Source: Bimuria novae-zelandiae CBS 107.79
Taxonomy: Eukaryota > Ascomycota > Dothideomycetes > Pleosporales > Didymosphaeriaceae
DNA: 64,000 nucleotides
Direction: 5' to 3'
NCBI GenBank assembly: GCA_010015655.1
Contig: ML976718.1
Location: 124,001-188,000 of the forward strand
In this document: positions 36,391-47,159 of the stretch, piece after piece
Layout: every line of letters begins with the position of its first letter
Numbering within the stretch: the stretch's first letter is position 1
Translations under genes and position numbers: made by a program
Notes under the pieces: generated by a model
Database searches by the model: none
What the model was told of the DNA's origin: nothing
The model's input: only the letters and a program-made list of their open reading frames with translations

Positions 36391-37680
36391 ATGCAGCACG
36401 TTTACCAGCACCAGCAGCAGTACCCGGGCGACTGGCAGCAGCACCACCAGCAGCACCAAGCCCACCATGTTGTCCATCCACAAGGCCAGCTCCAGGCGCA
36501 TCAAGCACAGGCGCAAGCTGCTGCCGTCGCCGCCGCGACCGTGCAGCACCAACAGCAACAGCAGCAGCAGCAGCACTTCAACCGCCTGACTGGCAACAAC
36601 GGCACCTCGGTAGCGGGCGGTGGCATCATTCCCCGCGGACCGGCGAACGACGTCCAGGGTAACAGCCAGGCTGTCATGTCCGAGGAGAACCAGCGCGTCT
36701 TAGAGTGGATTGCACAGCTTATGAAGCCAGCCACGCGCGAGACTGCACTCCTGGAGCTGTCAAAGAAGCGCGAACAGGTGCCGGAGCTCGCTTTGATCCT
36801 GTGGCACTCGTTCGGTATGTTGGGCATGTGCACTCTACCAATAATACTTATTGATCGCGTCCAGGCGTCATGGCTTCGCTACTCCAAGAGATCATCTCCG
36901 TCTACCCGCTGCTGAATCCGTCGCAATTGACCGCCGCAGCTTCCAACCGCGTGTGTAATGCTCTCGCGCTACTTCAATGCGTCGCCTCTCACACTGAGAC
37001 CCGTGGGCTCTTCTTGGGCGGTAGGTTGCACCTTTCCAGGCGTGCCTGGACATAGCTAACGAACCAAGCGCATATTCCGCTGTTTCTCTACCCGTTTCTT
37101 AACACGACGTCCAAGAGTAGGCCTTTCGAATACCTCCGCCTTACATCGCTTGGGGTCATTGGCGCCCTGGTCAAGAACGATTCGTCGGAAGTTATCAACT
37201 TCCTTCTCACCACCGAGATCATTCCGCTTTGCTTGCGCATCATGGAGACGGGCTCTGAGCTCAGCAAGACCGTTGCCATCTTCATCGTCCAGAAGATCCT
37301 CCTCGACGACACAGGTCTCGCCTACATCTGCCAGACCTACGAGCGCTTCTATGCTGTGGGCACCGTGCTCAGCAACATGGTGAACCAGCTTGTCGAGCAG
37401 CAGACTGTGCGCCTGCTCAAGCACGTTGTCCGTTGCTTCCTTCGGTACGTCCATTTTTAGTATGTACTGTCCGAATGAACTACTAACTCGCATCAGCCTA
37501 AGCGATAACGCTCGCGCCCGCGAAGCTCTTCGTCAATGCCTGCCCGAGCCCCTCCGCGATGCCACGTTCTCTTCCGTCCTCCGGGACGACGCCGCGACTA
37601 AGCGCTGCCTGGCCCAGCTCCTTATCAACCTCTCGGACAACGTTGCCGAAGTCGGAGGCAACCAACAACTTCTCCACTAG
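36391..37680 (+). CDS. rcd1: Rcd1/Caf40/CNOT9, subunit of the CCR4-NOT complex
   Basis: Four exons: 36391-36814, 36865-37020, 37069-37444, 37497-37680; GT-AG introns in phase; 379 residues. CNOT9 is the armadillo-repeat subunit that links the CCR4-NOT deadenylase to RNA-bound partners and so promotes mRNA decay and translational repression. The first 95 residues are Gln/His/Ala-rich and disordered. From about residue 105 the conserved core begins ([21 protein letters not shown], then [66 protein letters not shown]) and continues to the C terminus ([14 protein letters not shown]...[12 protein letters not shown]). The core is strongly conserved in all eukaryotes. The ATG chosen is the one nearest the core in the long 5' open frame; an earlier start is possible. 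Confidence 0.96.
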
Positions 37681-38713
37681 GGTTGGAGCTACGATCCGTT
37701 GTTGTCTACGCGATCAGTGGCTCTTCAAACCCTGGAGATGGGTGCTGAAGTGAACCGCTCCCCGCTCCGGTAGCAAGATCGACTTGTCTTGCATCACTCC
37801 GAGATATCTGCTACCACACATCCCTTTCTTTGACTTGGTCCGCACAGGACTGGTGTACCGGCATGGCGTTGGACATGTCTGCTACGATACCCGTTGCATT
37901 CAAAATCTCCTCTGGGTGGTTTTTTGTCTCCTTTCTTTCTCTGCTTGACTCCTCCTTTATCTCCTCGATGCATTTCTTGTCTCACTCACGTCTTTCTCGG
38001 AAATGGGCACGAGTCAGTATCACACCGGACATGTTTTGGGCGATTTCTCATTGCGTGGAGTCTGGGCTTTGGTTTCCTTCCTGCATGGACCGGTGTATTG
38101 GTTAGGTGTCTCTTGGCCGGGGAAATCATGAGGAATTGTCCTTAAGGGTTGGAAAAAAACGGGGTTTGGTTGGAGTTAGGGTTGGGGATGTGTAGTGTAT
38201 CATTAGCGTCAAGCGATGTATGAGTATTAAGTATGCTGTCACTGCTATTTGAACCATGTGATTGATTGGTCGACCATGTGTGCAACGTGCGCAAGTTCTT
38301 GTTCTAGTACTAAACTAAGATTGCGCCTTCAGCTACCCTTGACGATGGTCCGAATACAGTGAAGTGAAGTGCTGTGCGGCGGACACTGGTCTGCCAGTTG
38401 ACCATTGAATGTCCGAATGTGAACTAGGATGGCGGACAATGCGGTAACAAATGATGTAGGCTGGCTACTTTATTATTAAACTATCGTTTGGGGCGCGTTT
38501 TAACGCCCGAGTATGCCAGGATTCATGTTCTTAAGAGGCTCAAGAAGTCACAACATCACGTCAGCATAGCGTGGTCAAAAATGTCATGAACTTTGTGTCT
38601 CATCGAGTGCTACACTACCATCCATGGCAAAGAGCGTTCGAGATTCCGTCCAGATGACCATGACGAGACACAGCTAAGTGCCCGCACAATAACTTCCAGG
38701 AGCAAATCCCGAC
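37681..38713. other. Convergent 3' region between rcd1 and RPL10A
   Basis: Contains the 3' untranslated regions of two genes that face each other. T-rich stretches (GGTGGTTTTTTGTCTCC near 37915) follow rcd1. The short open frames overlapping here have no domains. No RNA gene was recognised. Confidence 0.5.
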
Positions 38714-39546
38714 CTAGTAGAGACGCTTGGGCGGGCTCATGGTAGCCTTGATGGTCAAGCTACCAACGTTCTGCCATCCCTTCTTGAGTAGAGAGACGAG
38801 GTAGTTGATCGACAACATGATGTTGGAAATCAACTCGTCCTCAGTCATGCCAACGTTGCCAACGGCGACACCCATGCACAGCACCTTTTTCAGCTGGAAC
38901 TTGATGGTGGACTTGACCTCGGTGATCTTGTTGGCGAGGTCTTCAGCGTGGGAGACGGGCGTGGGGAACTTGCCGGCCTTGGATAGACCGGGGCCGAGGA
39001 GACGAGGGATCTGCTTGATGAGGGCATCGGAGGAGACGAAGGCATCGTACTTGCGGGCGAGCTTCTTGATGAGCTTCTTGTTCTTGTTCAGCTTCTTCCT
39101 GCGTGCTGTCAGCGCTGTTACTAGTCTGAAGATAGATCGGTCAAGCGTACAAGTCATCCGAAGACATGGCGTCGACGCCGTGGTGTTTGGCACGATCAAT
39201 GTCGTGCTGGTCACCGAGAACGCAGATGGCCATGTTGGGACGGGGGACGGTGGGCAGCTTGACGGTGCCAGAGAAACGCTTGTCACGCTGGGGGTCATAG
39301 TTCTTGAGGCCGATCTGGAGCTCAACGGTCTCGAGGAAGTTGCGCTTCTTGGTCTCCTGTTCCCAGTTAGCGGATTTGATGAGCAAGCTGTAAGTCGGGC
39401 GACATACATTAGAGTATTCGAGCAATTCCTTAACGTTCGAACGAACGCCGGCAACGCTGTGCGAGTCAGAATCATTCCACCATCTCCGCAGCCGGCACAA
39501 GCTGTGCAGCTGCAGGACACAAGGCAACGTACGAGATTTTCGACAT
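38714..39546 (-). CDS. RPL10A: 60S ribosomal protein uL1 (L10a)
   Basis: Four exons on the minus strand: 39546-39533, 39456-39408, 39356-39151, 39098-38714. The first exon is only 14 bases; all introns are GT-AG and in phase; 217 residues, exactly the common eukaryotic length. The protein forms the L1 stalk of the large subunit, near the exit site. The sequence begins [21 protein letters not shown], then [66 protein letters not shown] and [19 protein letters not shown], ending PPKRLY. Introns crowded at the 5' end are typical for fungal ribosomal protein genes. Confidence 0.97.
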
Positions 39547-40419
39547 TTTTGCTGTCTCCCAGAGGAATGAATGAACGTTTCCTTTGGTTGGCTCTGTTGC
39601 GATGTGGGTGTTGGAAAAGTTCGAGTGGTGGACAGTGGGGAACGCAATATTCGCTTGCGTCGCCAAGATCGCTTACCTAATTACCGCACGGACCCTTGAC
39701 TCGCGAAATAAAACCTCTGCGCGCCCACGTCCCTCTTCTGCTCCCCATCATCAGTTGGTAATCTACATACCTAACAATCGTGGCTCCGCTAAGGCGGCTT
39801 GCTGAGGGTTATCCCATGCGATGGATAGTCTTCCGTTCCCGGCCCCGTAGAATAACACCAACCGTCTTTCCTACCATCTGCGGTTTCCGTGAAAAGATGG
39901 ATCGGAGGTGTGGGATGGGTGGGACATACTTTGAGTTGCGCTCTTGTGAAGGTTTTGCGCCGCCAGTTCCAGCAGGCGATTGCAGAGCGAGCGCGCGTAT
40001 CTTGCGACTTTACATATTGGATGCCGCCGCGTGCCTGTGCTCGTCGCTCGAAGGTTTATGATAGGCTTTGCGGTCTTGAATTTTCTGACTGCAGGTACCA
40101 CATGCTGTGAGCGCAACACGCATCTTGTCTGACCGAGATCTTAGCGCACGCATTGCCGCATCATTGCATTCTGAAGCCGCATGCAAGCGCTGATCAGGAA
40201 AGGCTCGGACGTGCGAAAATTATTCTTTGGTGAAGATTTCTACTATGTTCACAGGTCTAGCGATAGCTCCCTCGCACTCGAAGCACGTTGCTATGCGTGT
40301 GCCCCCATCACGGTGACGATGCTTCAGAGGAGTGGAATGCCCGGCCTCTACGCCTATCCCCAGAGGCCTCTCATGCGCGTCCATCATACAGCGTAATCAT
40401 ACACCCTGCTCCCGGATAC
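39547..40419. other. Intergenic region: RPL10A promoter and MIX23 3' end
   Basis: No gene supported. The open frames on the plus strand are antisense or low quality. Promoter of RPL10A is expected just right of 39546; no motif could be assigned with confidence. Confidence 0.5.
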
Positions 40420-41054
40420 TCATTCCTGCCGCCCAGCTCTCCATTTATCAAATGCTTCCTCTGCTGTCTCAGTGCTGATACCGCACCGCTCACCAACCAC
40501 ACTCCAAGTCCTACTTCGAATGATCTTCTCCACTGCCCTCTCGTTCCGCATCAGCATCGACAGGCTCTCTGTCCGCGCCTCTTTCGGGAAATACCTCCCA
40601 CTGTATGGGTCCAACCGCTCATCTACAACTCGTTCACGCGCTTTGCTGTCTTCGATCTGCCGCAGTACGCTACCTGGATCATCAGGGTCCGGCGATGTGG
40701 CTACACCAGCGCAGTAGTCTAGAACGTCCGACCGTACCGCCCATGACGGGAAAAGCACGCGCTGCTTGAAGCTGTCGCATTGTGGTGCGGGGATCGAGCG
40801 GCTGGGCGCCGAAACGGAACGTGATGATGTGGAGCTTGGGTCGAAGCCGCGTTGGGCCGGGGTAAGGAGGGTATTTAGGTTTTGCGTTATAGAATCATCT
40901 ATCGTTCCACGAGAAATGCGGAGGAAGTCTGTCAGGGACGGTCTGGGTTAGTTAGTGGATGGAAGGTGAGGAGTCTGTGCGACGCACCTCGTAACGCTGT
41001 TTGATTGAAACAAAATTGTGGCGTCAGTTGCGGTCGCTCAGAGGGGTGCGACAT
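40420..41054 (-). CDS. MIX23: MIX23 / Cid2-family mitochondrial protein
   Basis: Two exons on the minus strand: 41054-40988 and 40928-40420, joined across a 59-base GT-AG intron; 191 residues. Members of the Cid2/MIX23 (CCDC58) family are small proteins of the mitochondrial intermembrane space that support protein import. Exon 1 gives MSHPSERPQLTPQFCFNQTALR. Across the intron follows DFLRISRGTIDDSITQNLN. Twin-Cys spacing is seen in CDSFKQRVLFPSWAVRSDVLDYC, trimmed here to its two Cys 22 residues apart. The C terminus has LSMLMRNERAVEKIIRSRTW and VVGERCG, the family's conserved helix and terminal Cys. A single-ORF reading starts at an internal Met and misses the N-terminal third. Assignment rests on remembered family patterns. 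Confidence 0.8.
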
Positions 41055-41621
41055 TGTGTCTGGGGGTGTGGTGGCTTTGGGGGGCTCGGAAGGAGCCTGC
41101 TGCCAGAAAAGATGCGCCAGCTCGGGTGATGTTCTGATGATGCGGGAGTGTAGGGTGGCGGGAAAACACGGTACAATGCTACCGTATGTATGCTCATGTA
41201 TATAGGTACCAATGTAAGTATAGATAATTCGAAGCGAAATGTAAGTTAAACTTTACTCGAAGGATAATACAGTGAATCGACTGTTGAATGTTGAGTGATG
41301 GAGCTGATAGACGGTCAAAGCTAATCCCTGTCGCCAGTGGTGATGTCAGCCTGGCTACTACCGTATTGCTCACGTGCACACGACGCGCTGGCCCTTGAGG
41401 CGCGAACTTGACGCGTCGCTGCCTTACCGAGTCCGTGTTTGCATATTCGTCGCAACACCGTTCCGCTGATGCTGCCCCGCTTCAATGCTACATCAAACCT
41501 CCTCCTAACAGCAAACACACGCATTTACCTTCGCACTCTCGACCATTCGTCATATTCTGGCTGCTGGACACCTCACATCCTTCCGCGGCACAGCCAACGA
41601 GCTTACTGTCGACTTGTAGCC
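41055..41621. other. Divergent promoter region between MIX23 and LIG1
   Basis: 567 bases separate two start codons that point away from each other. The part next to MIX23 is G-rich on the plus strand; 41200-41300 is AT-richer. It holds an ACGCGT element listed separately. Confidence 0.6.
41411..41416 (+). promoter_or_regulatory. MluI cell-cycle box (ACGCGT) upstream of DNA ligase
   Basis: ACGCGT, 206 bases before the LIG1 start. In yeasts this box is bound by the MBF factor and drives S-phase expression of replication genes including DNA ligase I. An ACGCGC near-match lies about 30 bases upstream. Function here is inferred from motif and neighbour. Confidence 0.5.
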
Positions 41622-44506
41622 ATGTCGCCCAAGCAGGCTACACTTGGGTATGTGCGGCCTTCTCAAACTATGTTAACGTTGGCTTCTCGCGAGTCTTGAT
41701 TGGTGGGACTCTGCTAATGTGGTTGTGTTGCAGAAAGTTCTTCGGCAAGCAGAACGGGACCGCGCCTAAAACGCAGCAGTCAAAGCTCTCTTTTGCGACG
41801 AAGTCCAAGCCCGAGAAGAAGAATGTTGAAACGAAAGACGAACCCAAGTCCTCGCCGGATACGTTGAAGAAGGAGGTCAAGCCTACAGAAGAGCCGGGGT
41901 CTTCGCCGGAAGTCCCTGAGAAGAATGGCAATAGTGCGGTTGACGCCGATTGTAAAGAGGAAACAAATGGTGATGCTATGGACGTAGGTGGTAGTTCTCC
42001 AGCTGATGTTGGCAAGAAGAGGCCGGCTGAGGAACATGAAGAGGACTCTGACGACGCACCGCCGACGAAGAGAGTTCGTGGTAGGCCAGCGAAGTCCTCG
42101 TCGCCGAAGAAGGGCAAAACTGCACCGAAGAAAGCAGAGAAACCTGTCAAAAAGGCCACAAAGAAGGCGAAGGTCGTGGAGCCGGAGGAAGACGAGGAAG
42201 ACGAAGAGGTAGCCGCACCGGTGAAGGTTGCCCAGGGCAAGACGAATGAATTAGAAAAGACACCTCCCGAAGAGGAGCCTGCTTCAAGCGCGAAAGAAGA
42301 TGAGGACATGGTGAGCTCAGACGAGGAGCCTCCAGAGGTTGCAAAGAAAGCGCGCGAGAAGGTCCAAACCACTTTGAAAGATGCTTCCCAGGGTACAACG
42401 AAGGACCCGTATCCAGACTGGAAACCCGGCGAGCCAGTCCCGTATGCGGCACTCTGCACCACTTTCTCAAAGATTGAAATGACGACCAAGCGTTTAGAAA
42501 TTAGTGCGCACTGTTCGCTGTTCCTCCGTCAAGTCCTCCGCCTTACACCGCAGGAGTTGCTACCGACGGTCCTCCTCATGATAAACAAACTCGCCGCCGA
42601 CTACGCGGGCATTGAGTTGGGTATTGGTGAATCGTTGATCATGAAGGCTATCTCCGAGAGCACAGGACGAAGTCTGCAGCACATCAAGAATGACCAAAAA
42701 GAAATTGGAGATTTAGGTCTAGTCGCAGCGAAGAGTCGATCCAAGCAGCCAACCATGTTTAAGCCGAAGCCTTTGACCGTTGCAGGCGTTCACAAGGGAC
42801 TGATGGCCATTGCGACCATCGAGGGCCAAGGTGCTCAAGGCAGGAAGGTCGATGGAATCAAGAAGCTGTTGTCTGCTGCAGATGCACACAATGCCGGCAA
42901 GGGCATTGATATTGAGAAGGATAAGGGTGGGCCTAGCGAGGCCAAATACATCGTACGAACCTTGGAGGGTAAACTCCGACTTGGACTTGCGGAGAGGACG
43001 GTCGTTGTTGCACTTGCCCATGCGCTGAGGTTTCATGAGATGGCCCAAGATGGCAAGACCCCATCGACATCAGATCTGCTTGAAGCCGAGACAACGTTGA
43101 AGTCCGTCTACAGGTGAGTACAGATTGATAGCTACAAATTTGCATGATCTAACATCGATTAGTGAGCTTCCGAGCTACGAGGTCATTGTCCCTGCAATGC
43201 TCGAGCATGGAATATTGAAGCTTAAAGAGAACTGCCAATTGCAGCCTGGTGTTCCTCTCAAGCCCATGTTGGCAAAGCCGACAAAATCCATCACTGAAGT
43301 CTTAGATCGCTTCGAAGGCAAAGACTTTACCTGCGAGTACAAGTACGACGGTGAGCGGGCTCAGATCCACTTTGTAGCACACGACGCTGCATTGGAGATG
43401 GCTACGGAGGCTCCTGCAGCTGGAAAGAGCGACAAGGGTGTTTCAAATATCTTCTCGCGAAACTCCGAAGATTTGTCAAAGAAGTATCCAGATGTTCTCG
43501 CGAAACTCCCCACATGGGTCAAGGAAGGTACGAAGAGCTTCGTCCTGGACTGCGAGTCCGTGGCTTGGGATATAGTGGAGAAGAAGGTTCTGCCTTTCCA
43601 ACAGTTGCAGACACGCAAGAGGAAAGACGTTAAGGCCGAGGAAATTACAGTCAAAGTCTGTATCTTTGCTTTTGACATCCTCTACCTCAATGGAGAAGTA
43701 TGTATCTCACTCACTTCCACTGGCCCTCGTACTAACAGCCACAGGCCCTCGTCAAGATGTCACTTCGTGAACGTCGAGAGCTCCTTCTTGGGGCTTTCAA
43801 CGAAGTGGAGGGCGAGTTTGCCATAGCCCAATATGGAAACACCAACGACCTAGACGAAATCCAGATTCTGCTGGATGATTCCGTGAAGTCAGGGTGCGAG
43901 GGTTTAATGGTGAAGATGTTGGATGGACCAGGGTCCTACTACGAGCCGAGCAAACGCTCACAGAACTGGCTGAAAGTCAAAAAAGACTACCTCGCCGGTG
44001 TTGGTGACTCTCTCGACCTCGTCGTCCTAGGTGCCTATTACGGGAAGGGCAAACGCACAAGCTGGTACGGAGCTTTCCTGCTCGCCTGCTATAACCCGGC
44101 TACGGAGAAGTACGAGACCATCTGCAACATCGGTACCGGTTTCTCCGAGGCCATCCTGGAAACACTGCATAACCAACTGTCCGAGATCGTTATCGATCGT
44201 CCGAAGCCTTTCTACTCGCACAGCTCCGGCAACAAGGATCAACCTGATGTCTGGTTCGAACCGCGCTATGTTTGGGAGGTCAAGACCGCTGACCTGACGC
44301 TGAGCCCGAGGTACAAAGCTGCGGCTGATGAGGTCGCAAGCGGTGGCAAGGGCATCAGTCTGCGATTCCCACGCTTCATCAAGGGGAGGGAGGATAAGAA
44401 GCCGGAGATGGCGAGCACGAGCCGCATGATTGCGGAGATGTATTCGAAGCAGGAGAGCGTGACTAAGAACAAGGGTCCCAGCGTAGATGATGACTTTGAC
44501 TATTGA
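41622..44506 (+). CDS. LIG1: DNA ligase I (ATP-dependent)
   Basis: Four exons: 41622-41647, 41734-43113, 43163-43697, 43745-44506; GT-AG introns in phase; 900 residues, as in fungal replicative ligases. It seals Okazaki fragments and repair nicks. The N terminus MSPKQATLGKFFGK contains a PCNA-interacting box (Q-A-T-L-G-K-F-F) assembled across the first intron. An acidic and Lys-rich disordered region with a likely nuclear signal follows (KRPAEEHEED, TKRVRGRPAK). The DNA-binding domain begins near residue 240 (YAALCTTFSKIEMTTKRLEI). The adenylation core has EYKYDGERAQIH with the catalytic Lys at about residue 529 (codon 43341-43343). Further motifs are EGLMVKML, SQNWLKVKKDY, DVWFEPRYVWEV and GISLRFPRF. 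The small first exon means that an upstream ATG in the long frame is not the true start. Confidence 0.97.
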
Positions 44507-44849
44507 GGCGAGTGGTATAGCGTGATTGATGTGGAATATGTGTATGAGGTATTTCTGTGGGGGGTTTTCTCGGATTCGATTACACTCGTGAACGTCGCTT
44601 AGGGTTGGAAAGGTCATAAAATTCGATTACATAGCTGGACCGGGTTTGCTTATCAAGGGTGTGTGCGAAGCGGCGATTCCATACTAAATTCAAAATCTAC
44701 ACAGATGCTCGGTTGTCAACACTCATCTCCCTGGTCTATGTCTTGACGCGGTCAACTCAACATCGCAATCCTAATCGAGTCGCAACAGGGCCAACCATCA
44801 TTCACTCATCCCAACTCCTCAACCCCATACTCGCTGAACTCTTCCCCTT
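44507..44849. other. Convergent 3' region between LIG1 and the coiled-coil gene
   Basis: 343 bases between the stop codons of two genes that face each other. Contains both 3' untranslated regions; no other feature seen. Confidence 0.5.
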
Positions 44850-47159
44850 TCAATCCTCCGTAGCCATCCCCCTCTTCTTCGTCCCCTCCAGCAGGCCAAA
44901 CCTCTTCACCTCATCAAACTCCTCCGGCGACGCCCTCTCATCAGCCCACTTCCTCCCCTCCCACCGTTCCCAACTACTCTTCTTCTCCGCCTGGCGATAG
45001 ACGCCCTCCCTCCGCGGCGGATGCCATCGCCCCATCTTCGCCTCGCGCGCCTTCTGCACAATTCTCTCCTTCGCCTCCTCCTCGTCCCTCTTCACTTTCT
45101 GCTCTCTGCGGTACTCCTCTACCGCGGCATCGCGCCTCGCCACGATCTGCGCGTAGTTCCACTGCGGTAAGTGAATAGCCTCACGCGTGTCTTCATCCAG
45201 AATAACCCGCGGGAGCAACGGCGGCGCGGGCCCGAATCTCAGCTCCTCGTTCACACGCTCCAGAGCGAGCTTCTCTTCAAGTAAGGCCTCGAGTTCGCGT
45301 TCCAGTGCGCCTTTTTCGTGCTTCATAGTATCGAGGCGGTGCAGGAGTTCGTCGGTCGCTTTTCCCTGCGCAGCGAGTTTCCGCGTTAGCCCCGTGATGG
45401 TGAGCGTATCGGGGTGGTCTGGCGAGGGCAGGAGGGCGTGGTAGGCCGTGATGGTGCCCTGCATTTCTTCTCTGAGGTCTGCGAGCTCGGTGGCTTCCGC
45501 GGAAACGTGGGCGGAGAACATGTCTCGCTGCTGTTCGAACTCGGTGTGCCATTCTTCTGCTTCCGTCCGCGCGGCGTGGAGCTCGCCTTGAAGTGCGGCT
45601 ACGGTGTCGCGGTGGGCGGCGACGTACGCGCGCAGGTCAGCGTTTTCGCGTTCGAGGGCGGGCAGGCGGGACACGAGGTCCCGGATAGAGGCTTTGAGGT
45701 GTGTCATTTCTGCTTCTTGCGCGGCGAGGATGGTGCCGCGGCGCGTGTAGACGGCGTGCCAGTTTGGTGTGTCTTTTCCGGTCGTGACGGCGTCGTCGAT
45801 GTGTTTGGTTTGGAGGACTTCTTCGAGCTGTTGGATTTTCTTGGCTTGGAACTGGTTGAGATGTAATGCTTGCTGCAAGTTGCGTGCGTGCTCTGCCTCC
45901 GAGGTGTTCGAAACTTCTCGAGCACGGGGGTTTTCTTCAAGCTGCTTGATGCGGTCGGCTTGTTGCTGTAGTATTGCCTGATCCTGTTCTTTCTGCTTGA
46001 GGCTCGTTTGAAGGGCTTCTTCCAACTCCGCGATCCTACTTTCTTGCTGTGTGTGGCTCTTGAAGCAGTCGAGCCGCTCGTCTTCGATCTGCCGCTCGTA
46101 GCTACCGATCAGTAGGACCATTCTCTCCCTCATGCTGTTGACAGGAGTTGGGAATGCGTCACGTCGTCCCAGGACTTCCTTGTAGCTGAGACGGCCTCGG
46201 TTGAAGTCGTTCTTAAGATAGAGGAGGTCTTGATTGGTGACTTCAAGCGCAATACGCGAGTACTCACTGTAATTGTCCTCAAGCTCCAACTGGGACCTGA
46301 GAGACATCGCCCGCTTATGACGCTTTCTGCAATCAGGTGCCGGCGCCGAATTAAGCGGTTCCTCAAAAGTGACCGCCTTCGTACGCTTCAGCTCGCCCGG
46401 AGTCGTGACAGGCGTGGTAGCACTCCCCTGTCCAAGAGAAACTTTCCTCTGTCCGAGAGGCGCCTTCAGGTCTTCTAAACCCTGCGCAGTAGGATTGTAA
46501 CCGAGCTTTTCTTTCATCTTCTGCTTAGCAGACTTTGTGCTCTTTGCATACTCCGATGGATTACTTGTCGGGTGCTCTAGACTCTGTTTTCTGCTCGAGG
46601 ATCGACTATTTTGCCCGCTTCCATTCAGCGAGGAAGTCTCGCTGCCGGAATGGTAAGTGGGCGTTGAGGCACCGGACCTAGTATGTTTCCCACCGAAGTA
46701 GTCCGCTAGATGCTCGCTGTATGACGCGAACGCTTGTGAGCTTAACATCGGCGTATTGCCGGAAGTGTATTCGCCTTCCGCAGTGGGAACCTCCTGGAAC
46801 GCGTTCTCTTCATAAAGGTCGATGTTCCCAGTCTGCGAATCATCAGGGTCAAGGCTCCCATCGCTTCTACGATATAAAAAGGCTCTCGCGGTTCTGTATT
46901 GGCTTTCTCCAGGTATGTACTTTAGATCTAATTTAGAATCGACTTTTGAGCCGACATGATCGCAGAGGCGCCTACCCTTCCTCTGTGACGGCGTCAGATT
47001 TCCTCGAACCGCAGGATGTGGTTTTTCGGGATGCAGTATTGATTTCCTGGGAGACTTCTTCGATGAGGAACATCCCTGAGATCTCCGACTTTCTCCGTGT
47101 GCTTCGCGCGGCAGTTCGTCGTCCTTTTCGTCCAACGATGGATCTTGTTTTGGCGCCAT
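44850..47159 (-). CDS. Coiled-coil protein of unknown function
   Basis: Single exon, 769 residues, starting MAPKQDPSLDEKDDELP. Codon use and GC content match the neighbouring genes and the frame is uninterrupted over 2.3 kb, so it is a real gene. The N-terminal 290 residues are disordered, rich in Ser, Lys and Pro (SSSKKSPRKSI, SGQNSRSSSRKQS). A more ordered block follows (SEYSRIALEVTNQDLLYLKN, GRLSYKEVLGRRDAFPTPVN). From about 350 to 680 long heptad-like helices rich in Glu, Gln, Leu and Ala predict an extended coiled coil (ESRIAELEEALQTSLKQKEQ, ERENADLRAYVAAHRDTVAA). The C terminus is basic with several Trp (WERWEGRKWADERASPEEFD). I do not recognise a family; a cytoskeletal or spindle-associated scaffold would fit but is a guess. 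Confidence 0.85.
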   Translation of the reverse strand: MAPKQDPSLDEKDDELPREAHGESRRSQGCSSSKKSPRKSILHPEKPHPAVRGNLTPSQRKGRRLCDHVGSKVDSKLDLKYIPGESQYRTARAFLYRRSDGSLDPDDSQTGNIDLYEENAFQEVPTAEGEYTSGNTPMLSSQAFASYSEHLADYFGGKHTRSGASTPTYHSGSETSSLNGSGQNSRSSSRKQSLEHPTSNPSEYAKSTKSAKQKMKEKLGYNPTAQGLEDLKAPLGQRKVSLGQGSATTPVTTPGELKRTKAVTFEEPLNSAPAPDCRKRHKRAMSLRSQLELEDNYSEYSRIALEVTNQDLLYLKNDFNRGRLSYKEVLGRRDAFPTPVNSMRERMVLLIGSYERQIEDERLDCFKSHTQQESRIAELEEALQTSLKQKEQDQAILQQQADRIKQLEENPRAREVSNTSEAEHARNLQQALHLNQFQAKKIQQLEEVLQTKHIDDAVTTGKDTPNWHAVYTRRGTILAAQEAEMTHLKASIRDLVSRLPALERENADLRAYVAAHRDTVAALQGELHAARTEAEEWHTEFEQQRDMFSAHVSAEATELADLREEMQGTITAYHALLPSPDHPDTLTITGLTRKLAAQGKATDELLHRLDTMKHEKGALERELEALLEEKLALERVNEELRFGPAPPLLPRVILDEDTREAIHLPQWNYAQIVARRDAAVEEYRREQKVKRDEEEAKERIVQKAREAKMGRWHPPRREGVYRQAEKKSSWERWEGRKWADERASPEEFDEVKRFGLLEGTKKRGMATED

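Noticed and set aside
38805..39680. 291-codon plus-strand open frame
   Set aside because: Antisense shadow of the ribosomal protein L10a gene.
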